Assembly: GCA_020342025.1 (NCBI GenBank)
Contig: CP070840.1
Location: 795,890 to 805,381, forward strand
From: Deltaproteobacteria bacterium
Lineage (GTDB): Bacteria > Desulfobacterota > DSM-4660 > Desulfatiglandales > HGW-15
DNA: 9,492 nucleotides
Reading direction: 5' to 3'
Both the position numbers and the translations under genes were made by a program. The notes beneath the pieces were generated by a model, which was not told the DNA's origin, did not search any database, and saw nothing but the letters and a program-made list of their open reading frames with translations. This document shows, one piece after another, positions 1 through 5,320 of this stretch. The stretch's first letter is position 1; each line of letters opens with the position of its first letter.

Positions 1-425
1 CGGGGATCATCGTATATGATATATTCCAGCCTGGGGATCTCTTCTCTCAGGTGCATCAGCTTATCGGCCTGTTCCTGATCTTCTGCCAGGGCAATCGTGC
101 ACTCCGAATGATCCACGATGTAGTGAAGCTCCTTGTGGATGGCATCCTGGTAAAGGGGAACGGGCACCCCGCCCAAGCACTGGCAGGCTGCAACGCCCCA
201 GTAGAGCTGGGGCCTGTTGTCCCCGATAATGGCCATTTTGTCTTCCTTCTTGAAGCCTAAAGCGGCCAATCCGAGGGCAAAATCCCTCACCTGGTCCAGG
301 TAGTCCTGCCATGAATAAGACTGCCATATACCGTAGTCCTTTTCACGAATGGCTGCCTTTTTGGGAGGGAATTTCTTGGCGTTATCCAGAAGGATATGCG
401 GATAGGTTTGCGGAAGATCGCTCAT
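1..425 (-). CDS. AMP-dependent acyl-CoA synthetase, N-terminal part (runs off left edge)
   Basis: Reading the minus strand from the ATG at 425-423 gives 141 uninterrupted codons to the window edge, beginning MSDLPQTYPHILLDNAKKFP. The stretch WQSYSWQDYLDQVRDFALGL, then a KKEDKMAIIGDNRP segment and GVPVPLYQDA, is the usual N-terminal pattern of long-chain-fatty-acid CoA ligases (AMP-binding superfamily). These activate a carboxylic acid with ATP and CoA to acyl-CoA plus AMP in the cytoplasm. The ATP-binding P-loop and the acyl-pocket residues lie beyond the window, so the substrate cannot be judged. A purine-rich GAAGGGGG lies about 10 nt upstream of the ATG. The TetR gene ends 100 bp upstream on the same strand, which suggests co-regulation of acyl activation with an acyl-responsive repressor. 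The family call is secure; the chain-length class is inferred. Confidence 0.9.
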   Translation of the reverse strand, partial: MSDLPQTYPHILLDNAKKFPPKKAAIREKDYGIWQSYSWQDYLDQVRDFALGLAALGFKKEDKMAIIGDNRPQLYWGVAACQCLGGVPVPLYQDAIHKELHYIVDHSECTIALAEDQEQADKLMHLREEIPRLEYIIYDDP

Positions 426-500
426 GTGTCCAAGCCCCCTTCTTCAATGGCGGATTATTGATTGGAAATTGACTATTCGAAAAGGCTAAATAATATAAAT

Positions 501-515
501 TTGACCAATGTTCAA
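501..515. promoter_or_regulatory. Imperfect dyad ahead of the acyl-CoA synthetase gene
   Basis: In the 100-bp AT-rich gap between the TetR stop and the ligase start lies TTGACCAATGTTCAA, of the form TTGA-n-CA-n-TG-n-TCAA, which matches its own reverse complement at 12 of 15 positions. Read on the minus strand, its core TGAACATTGGTCA matches the TGAAAGTTATTCA dyad in the TetR promoter at 9 of 13 positions. A TATTAT hexamer at 495-490 (minus) is a possible -10 box, but no well-spaced -35 is visible. A role as a TetR operator for the ligase gene is inference. Confidence 0.35.
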
Positions 516-525
516 TATTAAATCT

Positions 526-1158
526 TCAATGCCTCTTAATGCCCCGGCCGATGATTTCAATGGCGAGTCCCAGCGTGGGTTTGAGGAAATCTTTTCCAGG
601 ATCAAATCCTTTTTTGGTGTGTTCCCAGAGCACGAGCCCGGCATAAAGCCCCCACACAATATCGGCAAAAGCAATAGGATTTCTATCCAAGAACATACCT
701 GACTTGACGCCATCTTGAAAAATCGCCGCTATGGCTCTTAGGTATTTTCGCGCACCATCTTTTATCTGTGATGAGAGTTGTGGAGATAGGTTCCTGAGGG
801 CTTCACTCGACTGAAATCTGAGTACGTTTATCACATTCAGGGGATCGTATTCATAGAGTTCATAAAGGGCCTTTTCTAAGGCCTTGACTTTCTCCTCAGG
901 ATCGAGTTCGTTTTGACTGCGGATATCTTCTATTTTTTCAATAAAGACCTTTAAGAATTTCAGATTTAGAGAAGCGTACAACTCGTCTTTATTCTTAAAG
1001 TAGAGGTACAGCGTGGCAGGGCTCAGTTCTGCTTCTTCAGCGATGTTCTCTATGGTTGCTCCGCTAAATCCCTTTACAGCAAAGACCTTTTCCGCCGCAT
1101 TGATGATCTGTCGGCGGCGCATCTGCTTCTCACGCTCTTTTCTCTCTTCAATGCCCAT
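526..1158 (-). CDS. TetR/AcrR-family transcriptional regulator, probably fatty-acyl responsive
   Basis: This 210-residue protein has the standard TetR length and architecture. A basic N-terminus (EERKEREKQMRRRQIINAA) leads into a helix-turn-helix at about residues 35-61, with TIENIAEEAELSPATLYLYF followed by KNKDELY, the family signature. The rest, about 80-210, is the helical ligand-binding and dimerisation domain, which is too variable to reveal the ligand. Family members bind a palindromic operator and leave it when an effector binds. Next to an acyl-CoA ligase and upstream of beta-oxidation genes, an acyl-CoA-sensing role like that of Bacillus FadR is plausible but inferred. The ATG at 1158 is the first in-frame start after a stop; no clear Shine-Dalgarno precedes it, so translation may be weak. 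The promoter at 1229-1258 and two dyads in the leader region suggest autoregulation. Confidence 0.93.
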   Translation of the reverse strand: MGIEERKEREKQMRRRQIINAAEKVFAVKGFSGATIENIAEEAELSPATLYLYFKNKDELYASLNLKFLKVFIEKIEDIRSQNELDPEEKVKALEKALYELYEYDPLNVINVLRFQSSEALRNLSPQLSSQIKDGARKYLRAIAAIFQDGVKSGMFLDRNPIAFADIVWGLYAGLVLWEHTKKGFDPGKDFLKPTLGLAIEIIGRGIKRH

Positions 1159-1181
1159 GGGTTTAGAAGGATTCGAGGAGT

Positions 1182-1194
1182 TGAATGAGATTCA
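1182..1194. promoter_or_regulatory. Candidate TetR operator, leader copy
   Basis: TGAATGAGATTCA is a perfect 5-bp inverted repeat (TGAAT/ATTCA) around GAG, ending 24 bp before the TetR start codon on its transcribed side. It matches the dyad at 1238-1250 at 10 of 13 positions and has the same spacing. The half-site TGAATGA recalls the Bacillus FadR operator. Binding by the adjacent TetR protein is inference. Confidence 0.5.
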
Positions 1195-1228
1195 TTTGTT
1201 TGGTTGTTGTTTATTTTAAAGATGAGGA

Positions 1229-1258
1229 TTTATATGCTGAAAGTTATTCAGTTGTCAA
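1229..1258 (-). promoter_or_regulatory. Sigma70-like promoter of the TetR gene with a dyad in its spacer
   Basis: On the minus strand a perfect -35 TTGACA (1258-1253) and a -10 TATAAA (1234-1229) are separated by 18 bp. The spacer holds CTGAATAACTTTCAG (1251-1237), a perfect 5-bp inverted repeat, CTGAA/TTCAG. A repressor bound there would block polymerase. Its inner 13 bp match the leader dyad at 1182-1194 at 10 positions, which supports negative autoregulation. Confidence 0.6.
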
Positions 1259-1300
1259 CCAAATAAGATATGGATGCGAACGAAAAAATGTATGCATCTT

Positions 1301-1345
1301 AAATGCTTGAACATGCTTGACAAATGGGATTTATACGCATAGTTT
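1301..1345 (+). promoter_or_regulatory. Possible promoter region of the DUF362 gene
   Basis: A consensus -35 TTGACA is at 1317-1322, but the hexamer 17 bp downstream (TAGTTT, 1340-1345) matches the -10 consensus at only 3 of 6 positions, so the promoter would be weak or activator-dependent. Two tandem copies of ATGCTTGA (1303-1310 and 1313-1320), exactly 10 bp apart, overlap the -35. That is one helical turn, as expected for a factor bound twice on one DNA face. Confidence 0.3.
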
Positions 1346-1371
1346 GGGTATTAATATGGAAAGGAGATGAG

Positions 1372-2532
1372 ATGATTCAAGTCGGGATCAGAAAAACTAA
1401 GCTGGAAAATCTGGAGGGCGATGTTGAAAAACTCCTCGAACTCATTGGATATGTGCCTTCCAGGGCGAAGATCTTGCTTAAACCGAACATTGTTGTGGCT
1501 TCTCCCCCTGAAGAGGGGGTCATCACGCATCCCCGTGTCATAGAGGCCCTCGTTCGCTACTTTCGAAAAAGGAAAAAAGAAGTGGTGGTGGCAGAAGGGA
1601 CCGGAATATTCAGCACGGAAAAGGAATTTGAAAATCTGCTTCAGACCACTCAATATGACGTCCTGAGAGATGAATTAAATGTGCCCATCATTAACCTGGA
1701 ACAGGTGGAGAGAGAAAAGATTCCATGGCGTTACGGGTTTATTTTGCTCCCCAAGTTGCTGGGGGATTACGAATATATAAATGTCCCCACCATGAAGACC
1801 CACCTTCAGGCAATGGTGAGTCTGGGTGTGAAGAATCAGAAGGGCCTCATTTCCATGGAAACCAAAAAGATATTTCATAAGAGAGACCTCCATGCCTGTA
1901 TCTTTGAATTGAGTGAAGTGATTCAACCCACCTTGACGTTGGTGGACGCCATCTATTGTATTGAAGGCACAGGCCCCACAGGACCTCCCGTTGGTGAAGT
2001 GAAGAGGATGGATCTTCTGGTGGCAGGAAAAGATATGATGTCCGTGGACAACGTGTGTGTACAGATTATGGGATTCCACGTGAGAGATATAAGACATTTG
2101 AGATCCGTAGCCAATATTCAGGTCCTGGGTGAGGAGGTTGAGGAGGTCAGATCTGAATTTAAAAGGCCTATGGCTTTTTTCAGCCGGGATCATTTCGTGG
2201 TGCACATGGATGAAAAGGCCTGCACCATGTGTACCGTTTCTTTTTACAAGGCCCTTTCTAAGATCCTGTACACTCCAGAACTAAGGGAGCAATTGGAGAA
2301 GAGGAAAGATCCGCGTGATATAAACATCATCATGGGGCCTTTAGAGTCTCCATCGGATATGGGAACCTGCGCCTTATGCATAGGGGACTGCGCCGCCGGG
2401 CCGGCAAAAAAGAGGGGACTGCCGCTCCTCAAAGGCTGCCACCCAGATTACAGGGAGATCGTGAATTTTTTGTTTCCGGGGACTTACCCGGAGGTAAATA
2501 GCGCTGCGGCAAAAAGGGAGAAAGACGTTTAG
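1372..2532 (+). CDS. DUF362 domain-containing protein with cysteine-rich C-terminus
   Basis: This is a 386-residue protein of the DUF362 family, of unsettled biochemical function. Family hallmarks are ILLKPNIVV followed by a threonine-histidine-proline stretch and VVVAEGTG in the first 80 residues, and later NVPTMKTH then VSLGVKNQKGLI. The last 110 residues carry cysteines in the order C284-x2-C287, C333-x2-C336-x3-C340 and C356, an arrangement that could hold an iron-sulfur cluster or another metal, although it is not the classical ferredoxin CxxCxxCxxxC motif. No signal peptide is seen. The start at 1372 is preferred because GGAG (1363-1366) lies 5 nt ahead; an upstream in-frame ATG at 1324 lacks such a site and overlaps the putative promoter. 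The gene is divergent from the TetR gene across 213 bp. A redox role is inference from the cysteines. Confidence 0.85.
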   Translation: MIQVGIRKTKLENLEGDVEKLLELIGYVPSRAKILLKPNIVVASPPEEGVITHPRVIEALVRYFRKRKKEVVVAEGTGIFSTEKEFENLLQTTQYDVLRDELNVPIINLEQVEREKIPWRYGFILLPKLLGDYEYINVPTMKTHLQAMVSLGVKNQKGLISMETKKIFHKRDLHACIFELSEVIQPTLTLVDAIYCIEGTGPTGPPVGEVKRMDLLVAGKDMMSVDNVCVQIMGFHVRDIRHLRSVANIQVLGEEVEEVRSEFKRPMAFFSRDHFVVHMDEKACTMCTVSFYKALSKILYTPELREQLEKRKDPRDINIIMGPLESPSDMGTCALCIGDCAAGPAKKRGLPLLKGCHPDYREIVNFLFPGTYPEVNSAAAKREKDV

Positions 2533-2603
2533 CTCTTCGCTGCCAACTTGAGTGGGAACGAGGGATAGAGGAGTTAGAGTGGGGAGAAGAGATCAATAAA
2601 TAA

Positions 2604-2743
2604 GAGATTGCCTCTCGGCCGTGAGCCTTTCAGCAATGAAATCAAGACCGAACTGCTCGAGGCCGAATGGCTTCGCTTCGCTCGCAATGACCGGATGGTT
2701 CTTGGGGCTGTCATGGCGAGGCACGCAGTGCCGAAGCAATCTC
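2604..2743. repeat. 140-bp inverted-repeat (MITE-like) intergenic element
   Basis: The two ends are imperfect inverted repeats. GAGATTGC at 2604-2611 is matched by GCAATCTC at 2736-2743, and similarity continues inward for about 24-35 bp with small gaps. Inside is another inverted pair: GCTTCGCTCGCAATGAC (2675-2691) against GTCATGGCGAGG (2710-2721) plus CCGAAGCAATCT (2731-2742). This resembles the 'GTCATTGCGAGG...CGAAGCAATC' palindromic repeats found between genes in many bacterial genomes. GGCACGCAGTGCC (2720-2732) can form its own hairpin. No coding function is seen; an open frame crossing it from 2608 is an accident. It ends 38 bp before the DUF1573 start. Confidence 0.65.
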
Positions 2744-2781
2744 ATTGCATGACACCAGCAAAAGTTTATGAGGGAAGAATC

Positions 2782-3516
2782 ATGAGTCATAAGATCTTCA
2801 AAACCACATTGAGTCTAATCTTTTTGGTGGCACTTTTTTGGGGTTGGCATTGGTCACTCTCTGCGCAGACTGAAAATGTGCCCATTATCCATGTGGATAA
2901 AACCACCCACACATTCCAGCCCGTCTTTGAAGGGGAGGAATTGTCCCACACCTTTACAGTACTCAACAAAGGCAGGGCAGAGCTCCATATCAAGAAAGTC
3001 ACCCACGCCTGAGGCTGCTTCGCGGCCCATTATGACAGGGTCATCCCTCCCGGTGGGACAGGGAAAGTCACATTGAGCATAGATAGCAGCGTGGTGAGGG
3101 GGGAATTTGAGAAAAAGGCCGTTGTCTGGTCCAATGACCTGGCAAGAAGGAGTGTGGCTTTATATCTGAGAGGAGAGGTAAAACCGTATATCTCCCTTGA
3201 GCCCGGAGGCTATCTCTCTTTGTGGGGTGTCAAGGGTCAGGTTCCCAAGGAGTCACTAGAAATCATCAATAACCACGACCAGCCCTTGAAGATCATGGGC
3301 ATCGAAGACGATCTGCCGGGTCATATCGGTTGGGAGATTAAGGAAATTAAGCCCGGATATCTTTATATACTCACTGTGGAGGACATATCAAGCAGTGAAG
3401 GGGACTATACGGGGCACTTAATCATCAAAACAGACAACCCGAACAAGCCTGCACTGGTTGTCATCATCAATGGACAGATAGAAACGGCTCCCACAGAGAA
3501 GGACTCAGGAGGTTAA
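2782..3516 (+). CDS. Exported DUF1573 protein with in-frame TGA, candidate selenoprotein
   Basis: Read through one TGA at 3010-3012, this frame encodes 244 residues. Residues 1-31 are a signal peptide: a basic start (MSHKIFK), a hydrophobic core and a likely cleavage after LSA, so the protein is probably periplasmic. Residues 34-110 form one DUF1573 Ig-like domain: HTFTVLNKGRAELHIKKV, then HA-U-GCF, then VIPPGGTGKVTLSID and a SNDLARR strand ending LRGEV. A second, similar fold without cysteines covers about 115-238 and ends in TDNPNKP and INGQIE. The family motif SCGCT aligns with HA-TGA-GCF, so the TGA sits on the first cysteine, giving Sec77-Gly78-Cys79. The start at 2782 is set by AGGGA 6 nt upstream. 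The domain call and frame continuity are seen; selenocysteine insertion is inferred. The alternative is a recent nonsense mutation or a base-calling error, giving a truncated 76-residue product. The partner and function are unknown. Confidence 0.75.
3010..3012 (+). other. In-frame TGA, candidate selenocysteine codon
   Basis: This TGA is the only stop in the DUF1573 frame between the start at 2782 and the TAA at 3514-3516. The conserved CxC motif of the domain places a cysteine here, and the second cysteine, Cys79, is retained as TGC at 3016-3018. A TGA exactly at a redox-type cysteine is the classic selenoprotein signature, but one base change from TGC or TGT would look the same. Confidence 0.6.
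3013..3044 (+). promoter_or_regulatory. SECIS-like stem-loops directly after the TGA
   Basis: Two hairpins follow the TGA inside the coding region. The first, GGCTGC-TTC-GCGGCC (3013-3027), has six pairs but a loop only 6 nt from the TGA, closer than usual. The second, ATGAC-AGG-GTCAT (3032-3044), has five perfect pairs, and its loop begins 24 nt after the TGA with G as second base. Both fit the general rules for bacterial SECIS elements (loop about 16-37 nt downstream, G in the first two loop positions). A long lower stem is not obvious. Confidence 0.4.
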
Positions 3517-3561
3517 GGTTGGTAGGTGGTCGCCCCAATAGCCGCTAGATATGAATTTGTC

Positions 3562-3578
3562 TCCAGCCTGGATTTTTT
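3562..3578 (+). terminator. Weak terminator-like structure after the DUF1573 gene
   Basis: TCCA-GCC-TGGA is a short four-pair hairpin followed directly by six T residues, 45 bp after the DUF1573 stop and touching the stop codon of the convergent dehydratase gene. The stem is short, so intrinsic termination would be inefficient. This is the only T-tract hairpin seen between the convergent genes. Confidence 0.3.
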
Positions 3579-5040
3579 ATTTGGATTTCTCTTTTTTCTG
3601 AGGAACACCCAACAGGGCCTTGGCCAGTTTTATCTTCTTGTCTAATTCTCCCTCTCTCAAGATCATGATCCTCTGGGCCTGTGGGGATCCGGCACCATGC
3701 ATGGACTCCACCAGGGCCGTACCCCCTGTCATGGCCTCGATAAGCCGGGCTATCTTCACGCGGTGTTCCGTGGGAATCCCTTCCACACCGGAAAAATATT
3801 TCTTGACCAGATGTCCCACATCTTCGCTCTCCAGGTCATACTGGCTTGGGAGGGTCGCGATAAATCCTCCTGCCAGATCCAAGGCCAAACGGGCCACCTC
3901 AAAGTGGAACCGTGTTACGTTCTGTTTGCAGATGTTCGCCAACATGGTGTCCACCATATAGGCCCCGGATTCCGTTGGCCACCCCTCCGCCGAGCAGGCA
4001 ATGGAGGAGCTGTAAAGGGTCTCGCAGAGGTGAATCATTTCCGTGACTTTATCTCTCACGTGTGAGGCCTTGGCTGTCCCCTGCACCTGGGTTAAATAGC
4101 TCACGGCTCCGGTCAAGACGTCCATAAGACCGGTCTTGCAGGCCCCATAATTAGCCCGATGGTGGGCAGCAAATCGATAGACCAGGGGACTCGTGAATTC
4201 GGTCTCCCCGTCCATAAAAATCCTTTCTTTGGGCACGAAAACATCCTCAAAGGCAATGAGGGCCTCACCGCCCACGGCGCCGAAAACCGGTTTTCCTGCG
4301 TCGATCCGTTCCTTCTTGTCCCGCCGGTCATCACTCGCCTGGCGACCAAAAATCATGGTGACTCCTGGAGCATCAACCGGTATGGCGCAGGTTACTGCAT
4401 AGTCTTTTGAACGCTCATCCATGGCTGTAGTGGGCATCAAAAGGATTTCGTGGGAATTCACACCGCCCGTCTGATGGACTTTTGCGCCCCGAATGACGAT
4501 CCCGTCGTCCCTTCGATCCACCACATGAACGTACTGATCAGGATCGGGTTGATCTGCAGGGCCCTTAGACCGATCTCCTTTTGGATCCGTCATGGCTCCC
4601 ACCACCATAAGGTTTTCATCTTGGATGTGGACAAGCCAATCCTTGAGACGCTCAAAATAATCTGTGCCATGTTTCTTATCGATCTCGTAAGTCACTGAAT
4701 AGGCAGCATTGATGCCATCGTGGCCCACGCAGCGCTGAAAACAGGTGCCCGTCTTCTGCCCCAGGACGCGAAGGAATTTGATCTTCTTAATGAGATCTTC
4801 AACACTTTGGTGCACATGGGTGAAGCGACTGATGGTCCTCCCCGTCAAATGGGATGTGGTGGTGGCCAGATCTCGATATTCTTCATCAGCGGCCAGCGCA
4901 TAGGTCATGGCGGCTGCCCTCACATGTGGGGCGGTGGCAGGATGCCGGGTCACATCTTTGATTCTTTTCCCCTTGTAGTAAATCGCAGGATGTATCTTCC
5001 TCAAACTCTCCATGTATTCGGCGCCGTTTTTTATTTTCAT
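3577..5040 (-). CDS. abfD: 4-hydroxybutyryl-CoA dehydratase / vinylacetyl-CoA delta-isomerase family protein
   Basis: This 487-residue protein matches the length (about 490) and motifs of AbfD, which dehydrates 4-hydroxybutyryl-CoA to crotonyl-CoA by a ketyl-radical mechanism using FAD and a [4Fe-4S] cluster, and isomerises vinylacetyl-CoA. All four cluster ligands are present: C100 and C104 in TGTCFQRCVGHDG, and H294 and C301 in HHRANYGACK. These correspond to C99, C103, H292 and C299 of the Clostridium aminobutyricum enzyme. The adjoining lysine (K302) and tyrosine (Y298), and a glutamate in GGEALIAFEDVFVP, are kept as well. This separates it from the related flavin hydroxylases (HpaB), which lack the cluster ligands. 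GGAGG at 5052-5056 lies 11 nt before the ATG. The enzyme is oxygen-sensitive, so the host is probably anaerobic. No 4-hydroxybutyrate CoA-transferase or dehydrogenase is adjacent, so the physiological substrate may be another 4-hydroxyacyl-CoA. Confidence 0.88.
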   Translation of the reverse strand: MKIKNGAEYMESLRKIHPAIYYKGKRIKDVTRHPATAPHVRAAAMTYALAADEEYRDLATTTSHLTGRTISRFTHVHQSVEDLIKKIKFLRVLGQKTGTCFQRCVGHDGINAAYSVTYEIDKKHGTDYFERLKDWLVHIQDENLMVVGAMTDPKGDRSKGPADQPDPDQYVHVVDRRDDGIVIRGAKVHQTGGVNSHEILLMPTTAMDERSKDYAVTCAIPVDAPGVTMIFGRQASDDRRDKKERIDAGKPVFGAVGGEALIAFEDVFVPKERIFMDGETEFTSPLVYRFAAHHRANYGACKTGLMDVLTGAVSYLTQVQGTAKASHVRDKVTEMIHLCETLYSSSIACSAEGWPTESGAYMVDTMLANICKQNVTRFHFEVARLALDLAGGFIATLPSQYDLESEDVGHLVKKYFSGVEGIPTEHRVKIARLIEAMTGGTALVESMHGAGSPQAQRIMILREGELDKKIKLAKALLGVPQKKEKSK

Positions 5041-5065
5041 GGTATGTTTTTCCTCCGTTTTTTCA

Positions 5066-5085
5066 CTATCAAATCCCTATCAAAT
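5066..5085. repeat. Tandem CTATCAAAT repeat upstream of the dehydratase gene
   Basis: CTATCAAAT occurs at 5066-5074 and 5077-5085, 11 bp apart, in the 5' region of the minus-strand dehydratase gene, just upstream of its ribosome binding site. One-turn spacing could suit a regulator binding twice, but the site is short and AT-rich, so chance is possible. Confidence 0.3.
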
Positions 5086-5167
5086 AGTTAATCATTTCCC
5101 CAGAAATCTCCAAGGGGCTATTAATTTACTCTAAAGGTGTCCCATGATACTGTCAAGGGCATTGCAT

Positions 5168-5181
5168 TGCCTGTACTGGCA
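5168..5181. promoter_or_regulatory. Palindromic operator-like site in the divergent region
   Basis: TGCCTGTACTGGCA is a 14-bp palindrome broken only at one symmetric pair, with TGCC/GGCA arms around a GTAC core. It lies midway between the divergent dehydratase and acyl-CoA dehydrogenase genes, well placed for a shared regulator. A second inverted repeat, GGCGC/GCGCC (5229-5233 and 5242-5246), lies nearer the plus-strand promoter. No known regulator motif is recognised. Confidence 0.3.
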
Positions 5182-5258
5182 CATTGTGACTATCCATCCC
5201 AGGCAAGCAGGTGCGGGTCAATGAGCAGGGCGCCCCAGGAAGCGCCTTGGAGAAACCA

Positions 5259-5287
5259 TTGATTTTTGGTATGGATCAAGCTATAAA
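5259..5287 (+). promoter_or_regulatory. Sigma70-like promoter of the acyl-CoA dehydrogenase operon
   Basis: TTGATT (5259-5264) and TATAAA (5282-5287) are separated by the optimal 17 bp. Transcription would begin near 5294, leaving a leader of about 27 nt before the TTG start. This is the best plus-strand promoter seen in the divergent region and probably drives the first dehydrogenase and perhaps the genes after it. Confidence 0.6.
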
Positions 5288-5320
5288 ATTGCTTCGCCAG
5301 TTTACAAAGGGGTGGAAAAG

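Noticed and set aside
1324..1371. Longer start for the DUF362 gene at 1324
   Set aside because: There is no ribosome binding site, it overlaps the putative promoter, and the ATG at 1372 has GGAG at ideal spacing.
1675..2205. Long antisense frames within the DUF362 gene and the other large genes
   Set aside because: They lack recognisable protein features and ribosome binding sites and lie opposite well-supported genes.
2608..2781. Upstream extension of the DUF1573 frame to an ATG at 2608
   Set aside because: The extension runs through the inverted-repeat element and would bury the signal peptide 58 residues inside; the ATG at 2782 has a proper ribosome binding site and puts the signal peptide at the N-terminus.
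3073..3516. Independent 147-residue gene starting at an ATG at 3073
   Set aside because: It is in the same frame as the upstream DUF1573 part, starts in the middle of the domain (inside TLSID) and has no ribosome binding site, so it is the continuation beyond the TGA.
3577..5040. Annotation as 4-hydroxyphenylacetate 3-monooxygenase (HpaB)
   Set aside because: The two families are related, but all four Fe-S ligands of the dehydratase are present here, which the hydroxylase lacks.
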